Positions 1 to 6,824 of a DNA stretch of 11,932 nt are shown piece by piece. Source of the stretch: an uncultured Prevotella sp. GTDB taxonomy: Bacteria > Bacteroidota > Bacteroidia > Bacteroidales > Bacteroidaceae. The stretch covers positions 1 to 11,932 of the forward strand of contig CALNBT010000222.1 in NCBI GenBank assembly GCA_937874345.1, given 5' to 3'. Below the pieces are notes generated by a model that was given only the letters and a program-made list of their open reading frames with translations, did not search any database and was not told the origin of the DNA. A program made the translations under genes and the position numbers. Each line of letters starts with the position of its first letter. Within the stretch, counting starts at the first letter, position 1.

Positions 1-2
1 CG

Positions 3-173
3 GTGTTGTCGGCCTTGCTGTCGATGGAGGGAAAGCATGTAACAGCCGCCGAAGGAATCATTGATGAGGATGTAGATAGTTCAATTCACAACCTGACAAG
101 TATCGGAAAAGAAGCGATGTGCGATACCGACAAGATGGTGCTTACGATCATGACGAGCAAAGGTAGCTGTTAA
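3..173 (+). CDS. C-terminal end of a UPF0597/CyuA-like (L-cysteine desulfidase family) protein, cut by the window edge
   Basis: The plus-strand frame is open from the window edge to a TAA at 171-173 and gives 56 residues. It begins VLSALLSMEGKHVTAAEGII and ends in TDKMVLTIMTSKGSC. The pattern small hydrophobic helix, then EGII-(E)D-V, then I-x-NL-x-x-IG-x-x-(A/G)M-x-x-TD-x-x(I/V)L-x-IM resembles the C-terminus of the UPF0597 family. Known members (E. coli CyuA/YhaM) are iron-sulfur L-cysteine desulfidases related to the serine dehydratase alpha domain, releasing sulfide, ammonia and pyruvate in the cytoplasm. The call rests on recalled family pattern, not alignment. The catalytic core lies outside the window, so activity cannot be judged. 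It faces the sugar-utilization genes convergently and is probably unrelated to them. No clear terminator follows its stop. Confidence 0.55.
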   Translation: MLSALLSMEGKHVTAAEGIIDEDVDSSIHNLTSIGKEAMCDTDKMVLTIMTSKGSC

Positions 174-409
174 TCGGACAGCAAGTACACCAAAAAACGG
201 ACTACGATTTCACGATGTAACATTTCAAAGCTTCGATAGATGCATTCGAATGCTTGCTGTATCTTGGTCGGTATTTGGAAAGCTTTTAGAGGTTGTTTTC
301 ACTGAAACGATTTTTCTACTTTGATATACCCAACTTCTGAAAGCTTGTCAGTCCATGCATTCAAATGGTGCGCTGTGGATTGTGCCTGTTGGTAGAGATA
401 AACAAAATG
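170..409 (-). pseudogene. Decayed remnant of a winged-helix (HTH_34-like) transcriptional regulator
   Basis: Read on the minus strand, 302-409 encodes HFVYLYQQAQSTAHHLNAW followed by TDKLSEVGYIKVEKSFQ. A TGA stop lies at 299-301. The same frame then continues as KQPLKAFQIPTKIQQAFECI and YRSFEMLHREI, to a TAA at 170-172. Family knowledge: small Bacteroidetes regulators with the HTH_34 winged helix share an F-x-x-L-(K)EQ-x-x-x-T-x-x-x-L helix-turn-helix, then KL-x-E-x-GYI-x-VEKSF, then G-x-(Y)PL-T-x-x-x-IT-x-KG-x-x-AFE. The remnant follows this across the stop, which replaces the expected glycine codon after KSF; GGA to TGA would need one base change. There is no ATG in frame and an upstream TGA lies at 440-442, so the N-terminus is lost. 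It overlaps the stop of the plus-strand neighbour by 4 bases. A chance resemblance is possible but unlikely, because the match resumes in the same frame after the stop. Confidence 0.55.
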
Positions 410-436
410 AGCTGCCCTCCGAATACAGAGAGCAGC
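398..436 (-). terminator. Likely intrinsic terminator after the GH92 gene
   Basis: The arms GCTGCCCTC (411-419) and GAGAGCAGC (428-436) pair over nine positions with one mismatch, around an 8-base loop. On the minus strand the stem is followed by TCATTTTGTTTAT, a T-rich tail. It lies 34 bases past the GH92 stop and is suited to ending the last transcript of the locus. The tail is interrupted, so efficiency is uncertain. It abuts the regulator remnant. Confidence 0.5.
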
Positions 437-470
437 CCATCATGCTGGTGAATCGATAAAAGTGAACCGA

Positions 471-2618
471 TTATTTGGGACGCTTATTGGTCATAAAGAA
501 TTCTAACTTACCGCCAGCCATGATATCTTGATAGTCTATATACAAGTTTTTATAAGGTTTTCCGTTGAGCTTTATCTGACTGACATACATATTCTGCGCA
601 CTGTTATTTTTTGCAACAATGGTAAAGGTGCGGCCCTTTCCGACATTGATAACAGCCTGATCGAAGATGGGAGAGCCAAACATATAACGTCCACCAGAAG
701 GTTCAACCTGATAAATGCCCATTGCAGAAAGTACATACCATGCAGACATCTGACCGACATCCTCGTTTCCACTCAATCCGTCGTTGGCATTATGGTACAT
801 AGTAGACATCACCTGTCGAACCTTTTCTGCGGTTTTATAAGGCTGATTTACATAATCGTACAGGTAAAGGATATGATGGCTCGGTTCATTGCCATGTGCA
901 TACTGACCAATCAATCCTGAGATGTCTGGAGAAGCATTGGCTCCCAGGTCGCCATTGACAATAAACAGCGAATCGAGTTTGGTAACAAACTTCTTCGGCC
1001 CGCCAAAGAGCTTAATCAGCCCGGGAACATCATGTGGTACCAACCAGGTGTATTGCCATGCATTGCCCTCGGTATAATCGTCAGAACGATGGATTGAATG
1101 GAACGGGTTGAAGGGCTCACGGAACTTGCCATCGGCCATACCTCTCATAAATCCGGTCTTCTTATCAAAGTAATACTTGTACGATTTACTACGATTGAAG
1201 AAATACTTGTAGTCGTCTTTGGCACCCAACAGCTTAGCTACCTTCGCAACTGAAGCATCGGCCAAGGCATATTCCAAACCTTTTGAAACCGTTTCGTAAG
1301 TCGAGTCGCGATTCCAAGGAATGTACCCATACTTCTTCAGGTTGTCCATCGAACGTTCATCAAGCATAGCAGAGGTCTTCATGGCCTTCAAGGCTGCTTG
1401 CTTATCCACATCAAAACCTTTCAAAACAAGGTCAGCCAGTACAGGAATGCCCGGACTGCCAACCATGCAATCGGTTTCGTTACCCACCAAATGCCATACA
1501 GGGAGTTTGCCTTGCTGTTCAAAGATATGCAAAAGCGTCTGGGCTATATCGCGTTGCTTCTCTGGATGGATAATGGTCATGAGCGGATGAGCCGCACGAT
1601 AGGTATCCCAAAGTGAGAAGGTTGTATAATTGGTAAAGTCGCCTTGATAGGTCTTACCGTCTGCACCACGATATTCGCCGTTGACATCCGAGAAGACAGA
1701 AGGAGCGGTCATGGTATGAAACAGACTGGTGTAAAAGATGGTCTTTGCATCGATATCAGATGTTTGGACTTTAATCTTACCTAATTCTTCGTTCCAACTG
1801 CGGTCAGCAGCTGCAGCCACTTCATCAAAATTCCAACCGGGAATCTCTGCACGCAAGTTGGCCTTAGCATTTTCAATGCTGACAGCCGAGATACCAACTT
1901 TAATCAACAATGGCTTTGCATCTTCGCTAACGGCATACACACCGATACTATCGCCCAACATCTTTTGCAGCTTCATAGCACGAGAAAACTCGGCTGCAAA
2001 ATAGATACGCTGGTCTTTTGCCCAACCTGTCGACATACGATAGCCACTTATAGTCGTGGGACTTTCCTGTACCATCTGGCATTTGGTCATCTTATCCCAG
2101 CCAATACCCTGTCTAAGATCTATCTTTACCAAAGGTGTTTTGGCACTTAACGGGAAAGTATAGCGATGCATTCCGGCGCGTTTTGTTGCTGTCAACTCGA
2201 CCAGAATCTTGCTTTCACCCAATCGAACAGTATAATAGCCTGGACGAGCATACTCGGCATCGTGAGAGAAACGTACGGTATGAACATCGGAGTTGAAGGT
2301 AGGCATAAACGCGATGTCGCCCAAATCACCAATGCCTGTACCGCTAAGATGTGTGTGACCAAAGCCTATCAGCACTGAGTCACTATAATGATAGCCCGAA
2401 CACCAGTCCCAACCACGGGTAATTTGTGTGGGACCTAGCTGAACAGCCCCAAACGGAACATTGGCACCAATGAACACATGTCCGTTACTCCCCGTACCGA
2501 TATACGGATTGACATAGCGCGTAAGGTCGTCTGGAGAACCCACTGCCAGGACAGTTGCCGAACTCCATAAAGGAATCATACAAGCTGCCAAGCTGAATAA
2601 AATATTGATTCGTTTCAT
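471..2618 (-). CDS. GH92 family exo-alpha-mannosidase, secreted
   Basis: This 715-residue protein fits GH92, a calcium-dependent inverting family of exo-alpha-mannosidases; the length is normal. Visible motifs (numbered from the chosen start) are YVNPYIGTGSNGHVF near 35-49, ANVPFGAVQLGP near 52-63, WDWCSGYHYSD near 70-80, SLWDTYRAAHPL near 335-346, the EGNAWQYTW block near 517-525 holding the likely acid Glu517, HGNEPSHH near 575-582, and GNEDVGQMSAWY near 617-628. The frame extends 25 codons upstream to 2693, but MKRINILFSLAACMIPLW at 2618 starts a proper signal peptide and the extension looks non-coding. LAAC at residues 10-13 fits a lipobox, though the segment before it is short, so periplasmic versus lipid-anchored location is open. 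Linkage (alpha-1,2, -1,3, -1,4 or -1,6) cannot be read from the sequence. A terminator separates it from the GH43 gene, so it may be transcribed separately, although I found no good -7 box in 2619-2762. Confidence 0.93.
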   Translation of the reverse strand: MKRINILFSLAACMIPLWSSATVLAVGSPDDLTRYVNPYIGTGSNGHVFIGANVPFGAVQLGPTQITRGWDWCSGYHYSDSVLIGFGHTHLSGTGIGDLGDIAFMPTFNSDVHTVRFSHDAEYARPGYYTVRLGESKILVELTATKRAGMHRYTFPLSAKTPLVKIDLRQGIGWDKMTKCQMVQESPTTISGYRMSTGWAKDQRIYFAAEFSRAMKLQKMLGDSIGVYAVSEDAKPLLIKVGISAVSIENAKANLRAEIPGWNFDEVAAAADRSWNEELGKIKVQTSDIDAKTIFYTSLFHTMTAPSVFSDVNGEYRGADGKTYQGDFTNYTTFSLWDTYRAAHPLMTIIHPEKQRDIAQTLLHIFEQQGKLPVWHLVGNETDCMVGSPGIPVLADLVLKGFDVDKQAALKAMKTSAMLDERSMDNLKKYGYIPWNRDSTYETVSKGLEYALADASVAKVAKLLGAKDDYKYFFNRSKSYKYYFDKKTGFMRGMADGKFREPFNPFHSIHRSDDYTEGNAWQYTWLVPHDVPGLIKLFGGPKKFVTKLDSLFIVNGDLGANASPDISGLIGQYAHGNEPSHHILYLYDYVNQPYKTAEKVRQVMSTMYHNANDGLSGNEDVGQMSAWYVLSAMGIYQVEPSGGRYMFGSPIFDQAVINVGKGRTFTIVAKNNSAQNMYVSQIKLNGKPYKNLYIDYQDIMAGGKLEFFMTNKRPK

Positions 2619-2762
2619 TGCATAGTAATTAATAATTGCTTGAATACAGTATTGATATTTGCATGAAGTATAGTGGAATTGCTCGCCATACACTTATCAT
2701 CACGAAATCTTTGTAGATGAATGAGGCCAGAAATCACTGGGAGAGGAGGGGACTTGTTTATT

Positions 2763-2800
2763 AAAAATAGCTCCGGCATCAACAATACGGAGCTATTTTT
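2763..2800. terminator. Bidirectional intrinsic terminator between the GH43 and GH92 genes
   Basis: A perfect 13-base inverted repeat, AAAAATAGCTCCG (2763-2775) and CGGAGCTATTTTT (2788-2800), encloses a 12-base loop. A-run and T-run flank the stem, so it can end transcripts on either strand. It lies 24 bases past the GH43 stop and 145 bases before the GH92 start. The remaining spacer (2619-2762) shows no gene, no CAAAnnTA complement of a -7 box and no other structure that I could support. Confidence 0.75.
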
Positions 2801-2824
2801 CATATCCAATGAAATTCTGTTCTA

Positions 2825-4681
2825 TTACTGATGTTTCAAAAAACGGAACGAGCCATTAACCAATGAGAAACCTTTTTTTGTGAATTCCAGTTTCACAACA
2901 GCTGCCTTTCGGGGTACAGCCTGTGTCGAATTACGGTGAGTGTGCAACACATACATCCACTCTCCTGCCTGATTTTTGAACAAGTCGCCGTGCCCGGTAC
3001 CATTGTATCCAATGAGCCTTTTACTGATAATGGGTTCGTCGTGCTTGGTCCAAGGGCCCATAGGAGAAGAAGCTGTGGCATAACCGACAGCATAATCGGG
3101 ATTACGGAAATCATTGCAAGAGAAGAACATGTAATAGGTTCCGTCGAGTTTTACGACAGTAGGACCTTCACATACACTCCAATCCGACTTCCAGGTGTTC
3201 TCCCATCCCTTTTCGGCTGAAACACATTCAACAGCAGTATTTTCTTTCATAGACTTCATATCCTTATTCAATTCGGCTACATAGATACGGTTACCATTGA
3301 TCAGACGAACATGGTAAAGGTAAGCCTTGCCATCCTCATCAAAGAAGACAAATGGGTCTATCTGCTTCATTTTAGCAGGAATCATCGCCTGTTTCTTCTG
3401 CTTGAAAGGACCAAGAGGACTGTCAGATTCAGCTATGGCAAGCTGTTCGTCAGCCGTATAGGCCATGTAATATTTTCCATTGCGCTTGAACACCTGTGGG
3501 GCCCAGAAGCCTCTCGTTCCATAGGTATCGCCTTTTGACAATGCCAAGCCGTTGGTTGCTCCAACAGGACCGGTCCATGTTTCCAAATCCTTGGATGTAT
3601 AGACATTGAAGCCATCACGATCTGAAGTTCCATACAGATAGTATGTACCCTCATCATAGAAAATTGTTGGATCGGCAAGCGATATTTCATTGAACACTGG
3701 CTTTACCGAAACGGTTGATGGCTGAGACCCTTGCATATGTGGCCAACCATCGATCCATTCAACTTTGTCGAGCCAGACAACTCTTCCTCCATCCGGATCT
3801 TTACGACTATATCCATGGTACAACATCCAGTCGTCACCATTATCATCAGTAACCAGTTCGGCATGGTGGCCTGGACCAGCTACGTTTTCGTTCCCATGAA
3901 GCAATACTTCGTAGTGATTTTCCAACAATGGCCGTCCTTCTTTATCTACATATGGTCCAAGAAGATTTTTAGACCGCCCGTAAGTTACCTGATAGGTACT
4001 CCTGAGACCTTCGCAACAGGTGCCGTGAGAGCCAAACAGATAATAATAACCATCGCGCTTATGCACATAACTTGCTTCCATAAAAGTACCCGAAACTTGA
4101 ACTTTCTGTGCACCTTCTTTCACTGAGAGACCATCATCGGATAACTCAATGGCGTAGATTCCACGAAAACTGCCCCAGAACAGATACTTGTGACCGTTAT
4201 CTTCGATAAAACATTGGTCGATACTGTTTTTTACGCCGATATCCTTGCTGATAAACATGGCGCCATGGTCAGTGAAAGGCCCATCGGGCTTATCGGCGGT
4301 TGCCACACCGATGCCACAAGTCCATTCACCACCCCATTCTGATTTGGAATAATACAGTACGTAATGACCGTTGAAATAGTTGATGTCGGGTGCCCACATG
4401 TTTCCCTTGTGGTTCCATTTAGGACGGCTTTCATCAGTAAAGGCGGTACCCAAGTAAGTCCAGTTTACTAAATCATCCGAACGATAGATAGGCAGGTTTC
4501 GGATGTTCTCCGTTCCATACAGATAGAAATGACCGTCTTGAGCCTTGATGACAGTTGGATCGGGTACACTGACATCTATCACAGGATTATGATATACCTC
4601 CTGACCGTTTACGACCATAGGTGTAAACGAAAAGGCAATACAGAGAATCTGTAAAATTTCTTGTTTGATGTTTTTCTTCAT
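2825..4681 (-). CDS. Secreted tandem GH43 glycosidase (two five-bladed propeller domains)
   Basis: The 618-residue protein has a signal peptide (about 1-26, cleavage near VVNG/QE) and two complete GH43-type domains. Domain 1 (about 29-325) has a candidate base Asp41 in VPDPTV, pKa-modulating Asp155 in NSIDQCF, acid Glu202 in MEASYV before GYYYLFGS, and His272/273 in GPGHH. Domain 2 (about 330-615) has Asp337 in LADPTIF, Asp442 in QIDPFVFF, Glu505 in VCEGPTVV before GTYYMFFS, and His564 in TGHGDLF. GH43 enzymes are inverting and include arabinofuranosidases, arabinanases, xylosidases and galactofuranosidases. Domain 1 resembles the arabinan-active group; domain 2 looks like a different subfamily, so one chain may have two specificities. 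No carbohydrate-binding module or lipobox is seen, so I infer a periplasmic enzyme. It starts 4 bases after the upstream stop, implying co-transcription and probably coupled translation with the unassigned enzyme. Confidence 0.92.
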   Translation of the reverse strand: MKKNIKQEILQILCIAFSFTPMVVNGQEVYHNPVIDVSVPDPTVIKAQDGHFYLYGTENIRNLPIYRSDDLVNWTYLGTAFTDESRPKWNHKGNMWAPDINYFNGHYVLYYSKSEWGGEWTCGIGVATADKPDGPFTDHGAMFISKDIGVKNSIDQCFIEDNGHKYLFWGSFRGIYAIELSDDGLSVKEGAQKVQVSGTFMEASYVHKRDGYYYLFGSHGTCCEGLRSTYQVTYGRSKNLLGPYVDKEGRPLLENHYEVLLHGNENVAGPGHHAELVTDDNGDDWMLYHGYSRKDPDGGRVVWLDKVEWIDGWPHMQGSQPSTVSVKPVFNEISLADPTIFYDEGTYYLYGTSDRDGFNVYTSKDLETWTGPVGATNGLALSKGDTYGTRGFWAPQVFKRNGKYYMAYTADEQLAIAESDSPLGPFKQKKQAMIPAKMKQIDPFVFFDEDGKAYLYHVRLINGNRIYVAELNKDMKSMKENTAVECVSAEKGWENTWKSDWSVCEGPTVVKLDGTYYMFFSCNDFRNPDYAVGYATASSPMGPWTKHDEPIISKRLIGYNGTGHGDLFKNQAGEWMYVLHTHRNSTQAVPRKAAVVKLEFTKKGFSLVNGSFRFLKHQ

Positions 4682-4685
4682 GATA

Positions 4686-6695
4686 TTATTTCTTCAATAA
4701 AAAGTCTGAGGTGCGAGTAGGTGAATACAACTCCCACAATGAAGCGGTGGTCCATCCGGGAGCAAAGATATCATTGTAGAATCCCTTCCCATTACGGCCA
4801 TAATCCCAGGTAGTGTGTTGGACAACCTCAGGATAATATCCCTCGACGCCGATTCCACACATTCGTTCTTTTGTTGGCAACAACTGACTGAGAGATGAAT
4901 AGATGACATCGTACATCTTGCCAAAGCGAGGTTCATTGAGTTGCTGGCCAAGCCATTTCAGGATATGTGGGAACTCGAACACGAATACATCCACATGATT
5001 GTTTTCAACAGATACATTGCTCCATCCAGCGCTGTGGAATCCTAAGTCACCCAACATCTGACCTTCTGCAAATGGAACATCCCAAAGATAGTACCAAGAG
5101 AGTGCAAAATAAGTTGCCTGTTTGCACAGGTCAATATAATGCTGGCGCTCCTGTCCCTTTGTGACCATTGCCAAATAATATGTAGATGTAACAGCAGCAA
5201 TAGCGGCCTCTTTATCTTCGCAGTTGGCATCGAGTGTTGAAGAAAAGTAATCACTCTTAGAGATGATATTCTTTTCTACATAATTTACCGTAAGCTTGGC
5301 AGCCTTCAAATAATCCTTGTCGTTGAAATACTTGTATCCCATGACCAATGTAGATGTAGCAGAAGGTGTACTGCCCCCACTGACATCGATATCAGTTCCA
5401 TCATCTTTGAACTTACGGGCAAAATGACCGTCTTCTTTTTGCAGCTTAATCAGATTACTGAGCAAGGTTTTGATTTTACTTTCCCAATTCTTATGCGTAC
5501 GCCCTTGCTTTTTCTCATAATTCAAATAATGCAGGATGGCATAGATAGCCTCAGATTGCTGACGAATGGAATGGACATCAACAATCTTCAATCCTTCACG
5601 ATCGAAGTTCACCATCTCGCGCAAATAGCCATTGTCGGTAAAGCCATATTGCAAATAGCTATCAAAGATTGCCTGCCCCATCTGTACTAAGTCTGCCTGC
5701 TTGTGCTGCTCTCCATATTCAATTTGATTGAAGGCATTTAACAAGACACGCCCTACAAATCCCAATTGTGCTTCGCCAACAGACACACAATCGTCTGTAC
5801 GAAGTGACATACCCGAGTTAAACTTCAATGGGAACTTCGATACATACGACTTTCTGAAATAGTTTGTCATTGCTGCCTTCATGTCTTCTGCAGTATAAAG
5901 CGCATTGATTGGCTGGGGATTCATGGAGTCAAAAGTCTTTGCCCATGTTTTTGCGATAAACTCTCCATAGTTGGCTGCACGATCTTTATTGATAACCCAT
6001 GTAATAGTCTTGGTTTCTCCTTTGTTTAATTTAACGAAAGCATAGACAGCAGGTGCTAATGTCAACTTTCGGATATAGCGTTTGGGAGTCTCTACATAAG
6101 GATAACCAAAGGTCAGTTTAGCTTCACCCGACTCGTTATCGAAGCCGATATATCCAACAGATGTGCCACCGGATACAATCACTTCACCCTCTTGGGCAGT
6201 AGTTAGACCATCTTCGCGATTGCCCAATTGTCGCAAAACCGTCATCGACTCACCTGTTTTCAAGTTGACAACACCGCTGAGTGGAGATGAAAGACGATCT
6301 TCACGCACATTCCAGCTCTTGGATGTATGGAAAGATGGCGCCTCCTTGGGTGAGCGCAAGTTTTGATGATACCAAAAACCCGGCAAATAGAAATCACAAT
6401 CGTTTGTATTAAAACCGGAATTTACTTCTGCTCCAAAATTGAAATATAGTTTCTCCTCCGCCTTCAGTGTAATTGTAATGATTTCGTCTGATCCTCTATT
6501 ACTGACTGATTTTGTGATGATCAACGGCAACTGTTGATTGGCCTTCAAACTACCGTTAACTTCAAACAAGGGATACGTTACAGCATTGTTTCCAGGTTGC
6601 TTCAAACTGATGTGACTCATGATATCAACAGCCTTCCCACTTTGCGGCATCGACAGCACAGCCAGAAGCAGCAAACTCTTCAAAAAATTATTCAT
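4686..6695 (-). CDS. Secreted putative glycosidase or lyase with beta-sandwich plus helical toroid, family not recognised
   Basis: The 669-residue protein has a signal peptide (about 1-22, SGKA/VD). I do not recognise a named CAZyme family. Residues about 27-235 are rich in beta-strand patterns, as in a supersandwich domain (FGAEVNSGF, DFYLPGFWYH, GYIGFDNESGEAKLTFGYPY). Residues about 265-600 are repeated amphipathic helices with aromatic and acidic loops, like an (alpha/alpha)6 toroid: VSVGEAQLGFVGR 304-316, VDVHSIRQQSEAIYAILHY 372-390, LQKEDGHFARKF 418-429, DANCEDKEAA 489-498, FHSAGWSNVSVENNHVDVF 553-571. Candidate active-site acids are Glu308, Asp374, Glu382, Asp489, Glu493, Glu564 and Asp569; none is proven. 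The two-domain layout occurs in several glycosidase and polysaccharide lyase families, so the clan is plausible but the reaction is unknown. It has its own -7 box and is tightly linked to GH43. I find no GH127-, GH88/105- or GH76-type signature. Confidence 0.7.
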   Translation of the reverse strand: MNNFLKSLLLLAVLSMPQSGKAVDIMSHISLKQPGNNAVTYPLFEVNGSLKANQQLPLIITKSVSNRGSDEIITITLKAEEKLYFNFGAEVNSGFNTNDCDFYLPGFWYHQNLRSPKEAPSFHTSKSWNVREDRLSSPLSGVVNLKTGESMTVLRQLGNREDGLTTAQEGEVIVSGGTSVGYIGFDNESGEAKLTFGYPYVETPKRYIRKLTLAPAVYAFVKLNKGETKTITWVINKDRAANYGEFIAKTWAKTFDSMNPQPINALYTAEDMKAAMTNYFRKSYVSKFPLKFNSGMSLRTDDCVSVGEAQLGFVGRVLLNAFNQIEYGEQHKQADLVQMGQAIFDSYLQYGFTDNGYLREMVNFDREGLKIVDVHSIRQQSEAIYAILHYLNYEKKQGRTHKNWESKIKTLLSNLIKLQKEDGHFARKFKDDGTDIDVSGGSTPSATSTLVMGYKYFNDKDYLKAAKLTVNYVEKNIISKSDYFSSTLDANCEDKEAAIAAVTSTYYLAMVTKGQERQHYIDLCKQATYFALSWYYLWDVPFAEGQMLGDLGFHSAGWSNVSVENNHVDVFVFEFPHILKWLGQQLNEPRFGKMYDVIYSSLSQLLPTKERMCGIGVEGYYPEVVQHTTWDYGRNGKGFYNDIFAPGWTTASLWELYSPTRTSDFLLKK

Positions 6696-6723
6696 CGTTA
6701 AATAGTAATAGGTTATATTCTTG

Positions 6724-6731
6724 CAAAGTTA
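6724..6731 (-). promoter_or_regulatory. Bacteroidetes -7 box before the unassigned enzyme and GH43 genes
   Basis: On the minus strand the octamer is TAACTTTG, an exact match to the TAnnTTTG element used by the Bacteroidetes primary sigma factor. Initiation would fall near 6717, leaving a leader of roughly 22 bases before the ATG at 6695. No TTTG -33 element stands at the usual 19-21 base spacing, so the promoter is either weak or activator-dependent. It lies just downstream of the terminator after susD, a sensible place for an independent promoter. Confidence 0.5.
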
Positions 6732-6766
6732 AGCATTTCAATGGATTTTAAGGAATAACACCATAT

Positions 6767-6800
6767 AAAAAAAATGGGCGGGGAATATTATTCCTCGCCC
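6767..6800 (-). terminator. Intrinsic terminator after the susD-like gene
   Basis: The arms GGGCGGGGAAT (6776-6786) and ATTCCTCGCCC (6790-6800) pair over 11 positions with one non-Watson-Crick pair, closing a 3-base loop. On the minus strand the stem is followed by A and then eight T residues (complement of 6767-6774). This is the strongest terminator in the window and lies 25 bases past the SusD stop. It should end or attenuate the susCD transcript, giving more transporter than enzyme mRNA. Confidence 0.8.
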
Positions 6801-6824
6801 AACATAGATATTTACAAATAAGTA

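Noticed and set aside
242..253. Perfect 12-base palindrome GCATTCGAATGC as a possible operator
   Set aside because: It falls inside the regulator remnant's former coding frame, has no T-run and no promoter nearby, and can arise by chance.
2619..2693. 25-codon N-terminal extension of the GH92 frame
   Set aside because: It places an unusual Cys/Tyr-rich stretch before a normal signal peptide; the ATG at 2618 gives a typical secreted GH92 N-terminus.
2739..2751. G-rich tract as a possible G-quadruplex
   Set aside because: Only two runs of three or more G are present, fewer than the four needed for a standard quadruplex.
528..4126. Plus-strand open frames of 60-130 codons opposite the GH92 and GH43 genes
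   Set aside because: They run antisense through well-conserved catalytic domains, show no recognisable protein features, and are expected shadows of the coding strand.
4686..6695. Assignment of the unrecognised enzyme to GH127, GH88/GH105 or GH76
   Set aside because: A helical toroid is plausible for each, but I see none of their characteristic motifs, so a family name would be a guess.
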